From Actinomycetes bacterium (GTDB lineage: Bacteria > Actinomycetota > Actinomycetes > Propionibacteriales > Nocardioidaceae): a DNA stretch of 47,412 bases. Made by a program: the position numbers and the translations under genes. Position 1 is the first letter of the stretch. Every line of letters starts with the position of its first letter. The notes under the pieces were generated by a model. The model did not search any database. It saw only the letters and a list, made by a program, of their open reading frames with translations, and was not told where the DNA came from. Where the stretch lies: NCBI GenBank assembly GCA_023396115.1, contig JAEWXC010000097.1, forward strand, positions 1 to 47,412, in the 5' to 3' direction. Shown here one piece after another: positions 40,225-47,412 of the stretch.

Positions 40225-41658
40225 TCAGGACGGCGTCGAAGAGAGCCGGTCCCGGATCCGACGGCCCACCCCGGCGGTGGCCTCACGCAGCCAATCCTCC
40301 TCGGACTTGGGCTCGTAGCCGTACCCGTAGCCGTAGCCACCGTAGGACTGCCCCAGCTTCCCGCCGGGCACCATGTTGCGGACCACCCCGACCAGGGTCG
40401 CGTCGACCCGGGCCAGGCGCTCCACCGAGCCGGCGACCTGGCCCTGCTTGGTCCGGCCGTGCCGGGTCACCAGCAGCGCACCGTCGGCCTTGGTGGCCAG
40501 CAGTGCCGCGTCGGTCACCGGCAGCAGCGGCGGGGTGTCGATGACGACGACCTCGTAGCTGGCCCGCAACCGGTCCAGCAGCGCCACCATCGCGTCGGTC
40601 TGCAGCAGCTCGGCCGCGTTCGGGGGCGTCACGCCGGACGGCAGCACCTCCAACCCGGTCGTCCCGTAGGGCTGCACCGCGTCCTCGAGCGCCACCTTGC
40701 CGACCAGCACCGTGGTGACACCGGCGGACTGCTCCAGCCCCAGCCACCCGGCCACCGACGGCCGGCGCAGGTCGGCGTCGACCAGCAGGGTCCGCACACC
40801 GGCCTTGGCCAGACTGATCGCCAGGTTCACCGCGGTGGAGGTCTTCCCCTCCTCGGGCAGCGACGAGGTCACCACCAGCACCTTGTGCGGCTTGTCGATG
40901 TCGACGAAGGAGATGTTGGTGCGCAGCACCCGGAACGCCTCCACCCGCGGGGCGTGGCTGTCCAGCTCGTCGATGGTCACGCCGCGGGTCTGGGTGCCCT
41001 CGGCCGCGATCGTGCCCATGATCGGGGCGTCGGTGACCCGGGCGATGTCCTCCGGCGTGCGCAACGACGTGTCCAGCAGGTGCCGCAGCACCGCCGCGAC
41101 CAGACCCAGCAGCAGCCCCGCCAGGAACGCGACCAGCACGTTGAGCAGGGTCCGCGGAGCCACCGGGTCGTCGGAGAACGACGCCGGGTCGATGACAGTC
41201 GCCTTGATCGGGATGTCCACCTCGCCGTCGATGGAGCGGGTCGCGACGACCAGCTCGTCGGCGTAGGCCTTGGCCGTGGCCTGGGCACGTTTGGCGTTCG
41301 TGTCGCGCACCTTGACCTGGATGATCAGCGTGTCCGGGATGACGGTCGCCTCGACCCGCCCGACCAGGTCGTCAGGGGTCGCGTCCAGGTCGAGCTTGTC
41401 GATGACCTGCTGGGCCATCAGCCGCCCCGAGGCCAGCACCGTGTACGAGGCGACCCGCTGCGCGGCCAGCGCACCACCCTGGAACGCCTCCAGGGCGTTG
41501 GCGTTCTGCGCGGAGGAGACCATCAGCTGGGTCGTGGAGGCGTAGACCGGTGTGCGGGTCAGACTCCAGCCGGCGGCCAGCACGGTGACCAGCACCGTGC
41601 ACCCGACCACCGCCCACACCTGCTGACGCAGCACGCGCCAGTACTCCTGAACGTCCAC
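40225..41658 (-). CDS. Wzc-like co-polymerase / tyrosine autokinase (mirror copy)
   Basis: Identical to 5755-7188, 477 residues; intact Walker A (Lys272), A' and B motifs and a C-terminal five-tyrosine cluster. Confidence 0.9.
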   Translation of the reverse strand: MDVQEYWRVLRQQVWAVVGCTVLVTVLAAGWSLTRTPVYASTTQLMVSSAQNANALEAFQGGALAAQRVASYTVLASGRLMAQQVIDKLDLDATPDDLVGRVEATVIPDTLIIQVKVRDTNAKRAQATAKAYADELVVATRSIDGEVDIPIKATVIDPASFSDDPVAPRTLLNVLVAFLAGLLLGLVAAVLRHLLDTSLRTPEDIARVTDAPIMGTIAAEGTQTRGVTIDELDSHAPRVEAFRVLRTNISFVDIDKPHKVLVVTSSLPEEGKTSTAVNLAISLAKAGVRTLLVDADLRRPSVAGWLGLEQSAGVTTVLVGKVALEDAVQPYGTTGLEVLPSGVTPPNAAELLQTDAMVALLDRLRASYEVVVIDTPPLLPVTDAALLATKADGALLVTRHGRTKQGQVAGSVERLARVDATLVGVVRNMVPGGKLGQSYGGYGYGYGYEPKSEEDWLREATAGVGRRIRDRLSSTPS

Positions 41659-41793
41659 CAGACCTCCCACTGCCGTGACACCGGGCGCCCCCGGAGGGCA
41701 CACCCACCGGGTGCTGTCCCTCCACGGACACCCGGACCCGCCCCGGCAGGACGCGGGGGCGGCAGCTGGATCAACTACCCAGCGACCCCGGGG

Positions 41794-42660
41794 TCACGCG
41801 TGGGTGACGAGCTCGACCAGGTACTGCCCGTAACCGGACTTCAGCAACGGCTCAGCCACCTCGAGCAGCTCGGCGTCACTGAGCCAACCCATCCGCCACG
41901 CCACCTCCTCCGGGGCGCCGACCTTGGTGCCCTGGCGACCCTCGAGGGTGCGGACGAAGTTGCTGGCGTCGTTGAGCGAGTCGAAGGTCCCGGTGTCCAG
42001 CCAGGCGGTGCCGCGCGGCAGCACCTCGACCTGGAGCCGGCCCTCCTCCAGGTAGGTGCGGTTGAGGTCGGTGATCTCCAGCTCGCCGCGCGCGGACGGC
42101 TCCAGCGCGGCCGCCCGCTCCACCACGTCGGTGCCGTAGAAGTACAGCCCCGGCACCGCGTAGCTGGACCGCGGCCGGTCCGGCTTCTCCTCCAGGCTCA
42201 GGGCGCGGCCGTCACCGTCGAAGTCGACCACCCCGTACGCGCGGGGATCGGAGACCCGGTACCCGAAGACCGCGGCCCCGTCGATGCCCTCGAAGCGGCG
42301 CAGCGTGGTGCCCAGTCCGGAGCCGTAGAAGATGTTGTCGCCCAGCACCAGCGCCGAGGTGTGGCCGGCGACGTGGTCGGCACCGATCAGGAACGCCTGC
42401 GCCAGCCCGTCGGGGGCGGGCTGGGTGGCGAAGCTCAACCGGATCCCGAACTGGGAGCCGTCGCCCAGCAGCCGCTTGAACGAGTCCGCCTCGTGCGGGG
42501 TGGTGATCACCAGGATGTCGCGGATCCCGGCCAGCATCAGGGTGCTGAGCGGGTAGTAGATCATCGGCTTGTCGTAGACCGGGACGAGCTGCTTGCTGAT
42601 CCCCTGGGTGATCGGGTGCAGCCGGGTGCCGGTTCCGCCGGCGAGGATGATTCCGCGCAT
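41794..42660 (-). CDS. rmlA: Glucose-1-phosphate thymidylyltransferase RmlA (mirror copy)
   Basis: Identical to 4753-5619, 288 residues, GGTGTRLHP and LGDNIFYG motifs. Confidence 0.94.
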   Translation of the reverse strand: MRGIILAGGTGTRLHPITQGISKQLVPVYDKPMIYYPLSTLMLAGIRDILVITTPHEADSFKRLLGDGSQFGIRLSFATQPAPDGLAQAFLIGADHVAGHTSALVLGDNIFYGSGLGTTLRRFEGIDGAAVFGYRVSDPRAYGVVDFDGDGRALSLEEKPDRPRSSYAVPGLYFYGTDVVERAAALEPSARGELEITDLNRTYLEEGRLQVEVLPRGTAWLDTGTFDSLNDASNFVRTLEGRQGTKVGAPEEVAWRMGWLSDAELLEVAEPLLKSGYGQYLVELVTHA

Positions 42661-42668
42661 GGGGAGGG

Positions 42669-42674
42669 ACTCTA
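42669..42674 (-). promoter_or_regulatory. -10 box TAGAGT of rmlA (mirror copy)
   Basis: Mirror of 4739-4744. Confidence 0.5.
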
Positions 42675-42746
42675 GTGGTGACGTGCGCCACGCGGGAGGG
42701 GTGCGCCCCGGTTCCGGACCGCCGGTCGTCGCGACCGCCCGGAGCC

Positions 42747-42752
42747 TAGGAT
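42747..42752 (+). promoter_or_regulatory. -10 box TAGGAT of rmlB (mirror copy)
   Basis: Mirror of 4661-4666. Confidence 0.55.
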
Positions 42753-42759
42753 CACCGGC

Positions 42760-43758
42760 ATGCAACGGGTTCTCGTGACCGGTGGTGCCGGCTTCATCGG
42801 CGCCAACTTCGTCCACCACCTCGTCGGGGCGACCGACGCGACGGTGACCGTCCTGGACAAGCTCACCTACGCCGCCAACACCGAGGCGCTGGCTCCGCTG
42901 CCGGCCGACCGGGTGCGGCTGGTGGTGGGCGACGTCGCCGACCCGGTGGTGGTCGAGGAGCTGGTCGCCGGGCACGACACGGTGGTCCACTTCGCCGCGG
43001 AGTCGCACAACGACAACTCCCTGGACGACCCCAGCCCGTTCGTGCAGACCAACCTGGTCGGCACGTTCACCCTGCTGGAGGCGGTCCGTCGTCACGACAC
43101 CCGCTACCACCACGTCTCCACCGACGAGGTCTATGGCGACCTGGAGCTCGACGACCCGGACCGGTTCACCGAGAGCACCCCGTACCGGCCGAGCTCCCCC
43201 TACAGCGCCACGAAGGCCGGGTCGGACCACCTGGTCCGGGCCTGGGCGCGTTCGTTCGGGGTGCGGGCGACGCTGTCGAACTGCTCCAACAACTACGGGC
43301 CCTACCAGCACGTGGAGAAGTTCATCCCGCGGATGATCACCAACCTGGTCGACGGGGTCCGGCCGCGGATCTACGGCACCGGCGCCAACGTGCGGGACTG
43401 GATCCACGCCGAGGACCACTCCCGTGCGGTGCACACCATCGTGGAGCGGGGCCGGATCGGGGAGACCTACCTGATCGGGGCCGACGGCGAGCGCGACAAC
43501 CTGCAGGTGGCCCGGGCCCTCAACGAGCTCTTCGGCCGCGACGCCGACGACATCGACCTGGTCGCCGACCGCGCCGGGCACGACCTGCGGTACGCGATCG
43601 ACCCGACCAAGCTGAGCACCGAGCTGGGCTGGACCCCGGTGCACCGCGACTTCGAGCACGGCCTGGCCGCGACCGTCGAGTGGTACCGCGCCCACGAGGA
43701 CTGGTGGCGTCCGCACAAGGCGGCGACCGAGGCGGCCTACGCCGCGAAGGGGCAGTGA
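42760..43758 (+). CDS. rmlB: dTDP-glucose 4,6-dehydratase RmlB (mirror copy)
   Basis: Identical to 3655-4653, 332 residues, GGAGFIG, STDEVYGD and YSATK motifs. Stop overlaps the rmlCD start. Confidence 0.94.
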   Translation: MQRVLVTGGAGFIGANFVHHLVGATDATVTVLDKLTYAANTEALAPLPADRVRLVVGDVADPVVVEELVAGHDTVVHFAAESHNDNSLDDPSPFVQTNLVGTFTLLEAVRRHDTRYHHVSTDEVYGDLELDDPDRFTESTPYRPSSPYSATKAGSDHLVRAWARSFGVRATLSNCSNNYGPYQHVEKFIPRMITNLVDGVRPRIYGTGANVRDWIHAEDHSRAVHTIVERGRIGETYLIGADGERDNLQVARALNELFGRDADDIDLVADRAGHDLRYAIDPTKLSTELGWTPVHRDFEHGLAATVEWYRAHEDWWRPHKAATEAAYAAKGQ

Positions 43759-45140
43759 TGGGGCCGCTGGTCGAGACCACCCCGATCCCGGGTCTGCTGG
43801 TGGTCCGTCTGGACCGCCGTGACGACCCGCGCGGGTTCTTCAAGGAGAACTGGCAGCGGGAGAAGATGGTGGCCGCGGGGCTGCCCGACTTCGGGCCGGT
43901 GCAGAACAACGTCTCCTTCAACACTGACCGGGGCGTGACCCGCGGCTTCCACACCGAACCGTGGGACAAGCTCGTCTCGCTGGCCACCGGGCGGATCTTC
44001 GGGGCGTGGGTGGACATGCGTGAGGGGCCGACGTTCGGCGCCACGTTCACCCTCGAGATGGGTACCGACGTGGCGGTCTTCGTGCCGCGCGGGGTCGGGA
44101 ACTCCTACCAGACCCTCGAGGACGCCACCGCGTACACCTACCTGGTCAACGCGCACTGGCGCGAGGGGATCCGCTACCCCGCCGCCGACCTGGGCGACCC
44201 CGCGATCGGCATCGACTGGCCGATCCCGCTCTCCGAGGCGGTGCTGAGTGAGAAGGACCGCCACCAGCCGCTGCTGGCCGAGGTCGACCCGGTCGGCCCG
44301 GCGGGGGTGCTGGTGCTGGGGGCAGGTGGCCAGGTGGGCCGGGCCCTGCTCGCGGCGCTGCCGCGCGCGGTCGGTGTGACCCGGGCCGAGCTCGACCTCA
44401 CCGACGGGGCGGCGCTGGCGGCGTGGCCGTGGCACGAGTACGGGGTGGTGATCAACGCCGGCGCGTGGACCGCGGTCGACGCCGCCGAGTCACCGCAGGG
44501 CCGCGTCGGGGCCTGGGCGGCCAACGCGACCGGCCCGGCGGTGTTGGCGGCGCTGGCCGTCGAGCACGGGTTCACGCTGGTGCACTACTCCTCGGAGTAC
44601 GTCTTCGACTCCCCCGCCGACCCCGGGACCGGTCACCTCGAGGACGCCCCGCTGGCGCCGCTGGGGGTGTACGGGCAGACCAAGGCCGCCGGCGACCTGG
44701 CCGTCCGGGTGGCGCCGCGGCACTACCTGCTGCGCACGTCGTGGGTGATCGGCGAGGGACGCAACTTCGTGGCGACGATGGCCGACCTGGCCGGGCGCGG
44801 CATCGACCCGGCGGTGGTCGACGACCAGGTCGGGCGGTTGACGTTCGCCGAGGAGCTGGCCCGGGCCACGCGGCACCTGCTCGAGCAGCGGGCGCCGTAC
44901 GGGACCTACCACGTCACCGGCGACGGGCCGGCGGTGTCGTGGCACGAGGTCGCTCGTGCGGTGTTCGCCGGGGTGGGGGCCGACCCGGACCGGGTGAGCC
45001 CCACCAGCACCGAGGCCTACGGCGCGGGCAAGGACCTGGCGCCGCGACCGTCGGTCTCGACGATGTCGCTGGACAAGCTGCGGTCCACCGGGTTCACCCC
45101 GCGGGACTGGCGCGACTCCCTGGCCGACCACCTGGCCTGA
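43758..45140 (+). CDS. rmlCD: Fused RmlC-RmlD (mirror copy)
   Basis: Identical to 2273-3655, 460 residues; epimerase domain with His65, reductase domain with GAGGQVG and YGQTK. Confidence 0.9.
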   Translation: MGPLVETTPIPGLLVVRLDRRDDPRGFFKENWQREKMVAAGLPDFGPVQNNVSFNTDRGVTRGFHTEPWDKLVSLATGRIFGAWVDMREGPTFGATFTLEMGTDVAVFVPRGVGNSYQTLEDATAYTYLVNAHWREGIRYPAADLGDPAIGIDWPIPLSEAVLSEKDRHQPLLAEVDPVGPAGVLVLGAGGQVGRALLAALPRAVGVTRAELDLTDGAALAAWPWHEYGVVINAGAWTAVDAAESPQGRVGAWAANATGPAVLAALAVEHGFTLVHYSSEYVFDSPADPGTGHLEDAPLAPLGVYGQTKAAGDLAVRVAPRHYLLRTSWVIGEGRNFVATMADLAGRGIDPAVVDDQVGRLTFAEELARATRHLLEQRAPYGTYHVTGDGPAVSWHEVARAVFAGVGADPDRVSPTSTEAYGAGKDLAPRPSVSTMSLDKLRSTGFTPRDWRDSLADHLA

Positions 45141-45154
45141 GCCACCACCTCACC

Positions 45155-45207
45155 CGGTGGTCGAGCCTGCCGCGGTGGTCGAGCCTGCCGCGGTGGTCGA
45201 GCCTGCC
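45155..45207. repeat. Three tandem 18-bp repeats (mirror copy)
   Basis: Mirror of 2206-2258, between convergent rmlCD and cupin genes. Confidence 0.88.
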
Positions 45208-45222
45208 GAGACCCCCGGGACG

Positions 45223-45573
45223 TCAGCCCTCGCGGCCGTAGTCGTCCTCGAGCCGGCAGATGTCGTCCTCGCCGGTGTAGGCGCCGTGCTGGACCTCGAT
45301 GATCACGAGCTCCTCGGCGTGGTCGTTGATGATCCGGTGCGCGACGCCCTGCGGCACGTCGACCGAGTGGCCGGGGCCGCACACGACGGTCTCGCCGTCG
45401 ATCAGGCAGGTGGCGATGCCGAAGATGACCACCCAGTGCTCCGAGCGGTGCTCGTGGGTCTGGTACGAGAGCCGCTGACCGGGCTTCACGTGGATCCGCT
45501 TCACCTTGTACCCCTGGCCGTCGTCGAGGACGTGCCAGGAGCCCCAGGGGCGCTCTTCGGAGTGCAGGATCAT
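45223..45573 (-). CDS. Phosphomannose isomerase type II-like cupin (mirror copy)
   Basis: Identical to 1840-2190, 116 residues, PGQRLSYQTHEHRSEHW metal-binding segment. Confidence 0.78.
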   Translation of the reverse strand: MILHSEERPWGSWHVLDDGQGYKVKRIHVKPGQRLSYQTHEHRSEHWVVIFGIATCLIDGETVVCGPGHSVDVPQGVAHRIINDHAEELVIIEVQHGAYTGEDDICRLEDDYGREG

Positions 45574-45646
45574 CGGTGTTCCTCGCAGGTTCGGGGCGTG
45601 GTCGGGGGTGGTCGGGCGATGCTAGCCGAGCGCTCGGTGCCGCTGC

Positions 45647-45940
45647 TCAGCGGCCGAGCACCTCGCGCAGGGCCGGTCGGACGTCGACCAGGTAGACGAT
45701 GGCGGCCACGGTGAAGGCCAGGTTCACGATGCTGACCGGCCCGGAGCCGAAGATCAGCTCGGCGGCGACCCCGATGCCCAGGATGATTCCCCAGCCCTGC
45801 TTGGTGAGCTTGCCGGCGGCGGTGAACGCCTCGGCGGGGAAGGAGAGCGCGCTGACCAGCACGTAGATCTTCAGTCCGAGCAGGACCAGGAAGAGGACCA
45901 GGCCCAGGCCCGCACCGAACGGCAACAGCATCAGGTTCAC
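45647..45940 (-). CDS. DUF2516 family small membrane protein (mirror copy)
   Basis: Identical to 1473-1766, 97 residues. GTG start with -10 box TAGGGT at 45947-45952. Confidence 0.78.
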   Translation of the reverse strand: MNLMLLPFGAGLGLVLFLVLLGLKIYVLVSALSFPAEAFTAAGKLTKQGWGIILGIGVAAELIFGSGPVSIVNLAFTVAAIVYLVDVRPALREVLGR

Positions 45941-45946
45941 ACCCTG

Positions 45947-45952
45947 ACCCTA
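45947..45952 (-). promoter_or_regulatory. -10 box TAGGGT of the DUF2516 gene (mirror copy)
   Basis: Mirror of 1461-1466. Confidence 0.55.
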
Positions 45953-45999
45953 CGTGCCCGACCCACGGCCCGGGGGAGGTGCGGCACCCGCGGCAGACG

Positions 46000-46040
46000 C
46001 ACCGGACCCCCGGCCGCGGCATGCGGTCGGGGGTCCGGTG
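46000..46040 (-). terminator. Hairpin terminator after hbhA (mirror copy)
   Basis: Mirror of 1373-1413, 13-bp stem. Confidence 0.68.
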
Positions 46041-46073
46041 GGTTCAGAACAGCGTCAGCTGCTCCGGTTCTCT

Positions 46074-46910
46074 TCAGTCGCCGACCTTCTCGGCACCCTC
46101 GGAGACGGCCTTGGCCACGTTGGTCACCGCGGTGGTGGCGGCGGTGGCGGTCGCCTTGGCGCTGGCCTCGGCGTTCTCCGCGGCGGTCTTCTTGGCGGGC
46201 GCCTTCTTGGCCGGGGCCTTCTTGGCGGCCGGCTTCGCGGCGGTCTTGGTCGCGGTCTTCTTGGCGGGCGCCTTCTTGGCCGGGGCCTTCTTGGCGGCCG
46301 GCTTGGTGGCGGTGCGGGTGGTCTTCTTGACCTCGGCCTTCACGTCGGCGACGGCCTCGGTGACCTCGGCGGCAGCCTTGTCGACGGCCTTGTCGACGGC
46401 CTTCGCGGCGGCCTTGGTGGCCTGGGTGCGGGTGGTCTTGGCCTTGGCGGCGGTGGTCTTCACCGCGGCCTCGGCGGCCTGGGTCGACTCCTGCTTGCGG
46501 ATCCGCTCGACCAGCGACTCGCCGCGCTGGGCCAGGTCGGCGTAGGCCTTGTTGGTGGCCGCGACGTTCTCGTCGATGCGGGCCTGGACCTTGGCCGGGT
46601 AGCCGCGGACCTCACCCTGGAACTCGGCCACGCGGGCCTCGACGGCGGTGCGGCGGGCCTTGGCGTCGGCCTGCAGGGCCTCGACGCGCTCGTTGACGGC
46701 GGTCACGGCGGCCTCGCGCAGGACGGCGGGCTCGAGCGACTTCTGCACGTCGGCGACCTTGGCGGTCACGTCGGCCTGCGCCTCGACGAGCTTCTTGGTG
46801 ACGTCGGCGACGAACTCGCGGACGGTCTCGACGGCCAGGTCGGTCACGCCGACGCCGGCGTAGAGCGGCCGGGTGGCGGTGACGGGGATGTCAAAGGTGG
46901 TCTTGGCCAT
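46074..46910 (-). CDS. hbhA: Heparin-binding hemagglutinin (HbhA)-like protein (mirror copy)
   Basis: Identical to 503-1339, 278 residues; coiled coil plus Lys/Ala-rich tail. Its 53-bp internal repeats lie at 46183-46235 and 46252-46304. Confidence 0.8.
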   Translation of the reverse strand: MAKTTFDIPVTATRPLYAGVGVTDLAVETVREFVADVTKKLVEAQADVTAKVADVQKSLEPAVLREAAVTAVNERVEALQADAKARRTAVEARVAEFQGEVRGYPAKVQARIDENVAATNKAYADLAQRGESLVERIRKQESTQAAEAAVKTTAAKAKTTRTQATKAAAKAVDKAVDKAAAEVTEAVADVKAEVKKTTRTATKPAAKKAPAKKAPAKKTATKTAAKPAAKKAPAKKAPAKKTAAENAEASAKATATAATTAVTNVAKAVSEGAEKVGD

Positions 46911-46958
46911 GGTGCTTCCTCCTGCGGTGGTTGGATTGCGGTGCTCTCGGGATCGCGC

Positions 46959-47351
46959 TCAGTCCCCCGACTGCTCCGGCTCCGTGCGGTCCTGGTCGGC
47001 GTTGAGGGCCAGGAAGGACTGGTACACGTCGAGCAGCGACTGCTTCTGCCGCTCGGTGAGCCGGGTCTCCCCCAGCACGGCGAGCTCGACGGAACCGCCG
47101 ACACCGTCCTCGGGGCTGAGGATCCCGGCCTGGATGTAGAGCTGTTCGGCGGAGATCCGCAGAGCCTTGGCGATCTGCTGCAGCACCTCGGCCGAGGGCT
47201 TGCGCAGGCCGCGCTCGATCTGGCTCAGGTACGGGTTGGAGACACCGGCCTGCTCGGCGAGCTGGCGCAGTGACAGGTGCGCACCCAACCGCTGGTCCTT
47301 GAGGTAGTCCCCCAGCGACTTCGCGGTGCGGTGCACCTTGCCCGTGTCCAT
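46959..47351 (-). CDS. XRE-family regulator (mirror copy)
   Basis: Identical to 62-454, 130 residues, HTH at 13-72. Its upstream dyads are at 47363-47394. Confidence 0.83.
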   Translation of the reverse strand: MDTGKVHRTAKSLGDYLKDQRLGAHLSLRQLAEQAGVSNPYLSQIERGLRKPSAEVLQQIAKALRISAEQLYIQAGILSPEDGVGGSVELAVLGETRLTERQKQSLLDVYQSFLALNADQDRTEPEQSGD

Positions 47352-47362
47352 GCCTCCATGGT

Positions 47363-47394
47363 GCTAACTTTTGTTAGCGCTTGCAAGAGCAAGC
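47363..47394. promoter_or_regulatory. Two abutting 6-4-6 dyads (mirror copy)
   Basis: Mirror of 19-50. Confidence 0.58.
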
Positions 47395-47412
47395 AGGGTG
47401 AAGTGGGTCACA

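Larger units (their letters stand above)
23707..47412 (-). repeat. Right arm of a perfect 23.7-kb inverted repeat
   Basis: Exact reverse complement of 1-23706. No mismatch or indel was found at any place compared, and all gene lengths and translations match. It adds no new sequence information and is probably a fold-back artefact. Confidence 0.98.

Noticed and set aside
1..47412. Composite transposon, integrative element or prophage
   Set aside because: No transposase, integrase, att-like direct repeats, tRNA or phage genes; the inverted arms are 23.7 kb of ordinary chromosomal genes.

Overview
The whole window is one perfect inverted repeat. Bases 23707-47412 are the exact reverse complement of bases 1-23706, with no spacer: base x pairs with base 47413-x. 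Both ends, the centre and the coordinates and translations of every gene mirror exactly. There are therefore only 23,706 bases of unique information. Each gene appears twice, in opposite orientations, with identical protein sequence. The symmetry point sits inside a short hairpin after an iclR gene that looks like an ordinary transcription terminator. Because the symmetry point is also the exact middle of the window, I read this as a contig that folded back on itself at that hairpin, probably in assembly or library preparation. A real 47 kb palindrome is possible but unlikely. Left-arm entries carry the full annotation; right-arm entries are short and point back to them.

The organism is a high-GC actinobacterium, probably Nocardioidaceae-like (inference). 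GC is roughly 70%. The order XRE regulator - HbhA-like protein - DUF2516 membrane protein matches the mycobacterial Rv0474-Rv0475(hbhA)-Rv0476 block as I know it. An LLM-class oxidoreductase typical of F420-using actinobacteria is present. Many genes start directly at a TANNNT -10 box spaced as for leaderless transcripts.

Left-arm layout: (1) 62-1766, regulator, HbhA-like Lys/Ala-rich protein and DUF2516 protein, with two abutting dyads upstream as likely operator. (2) 1840-18231, a surface-glycopolymer locus: a phosphomannose-isomerase-like cupin, dTDP-L-rhamnose synthesis (rmlA, rmlB, fused rmlC-rmlD), a Wzc-like tyrosine autokinase, a LicD-like transferase, a Wzx-like flippase, a WbaP-like priming transferase, a second Wzz/kinase-like protein with a broken P-loop, a polytopic membrane protein (polymerase candidate), a TagF-like/GT4 fusion, and two tandem LpxL-like acyltransferases. 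(3) 18351-21171, galE, a lipoprotein N-acetylmuramoyl-L-alanine amidase and an HSL-type esterase. (4) 21233-23664, a SnoaL-like protein and an LLM-class oxidoreductase divergent from an IclR regulator.

Together, block 2 plus galE could activate sugars, prime a polyprenyl carrier, extend, flip, polymerise and length-control a rhamnose-containing glycopolymer, possibly decorated with polyol-phosphate and acyl groups. The locus is unusual in its strand layout: genes alternate strand repeatedly, and three of its convergent junctions or borders carry tandem repeats (18-bp x3 and two 22-bp arrays). No tRNA, rRNA, CRISPR array, transposase or phage gene was seen. No gene-free stretch exceeds about 250 bases.
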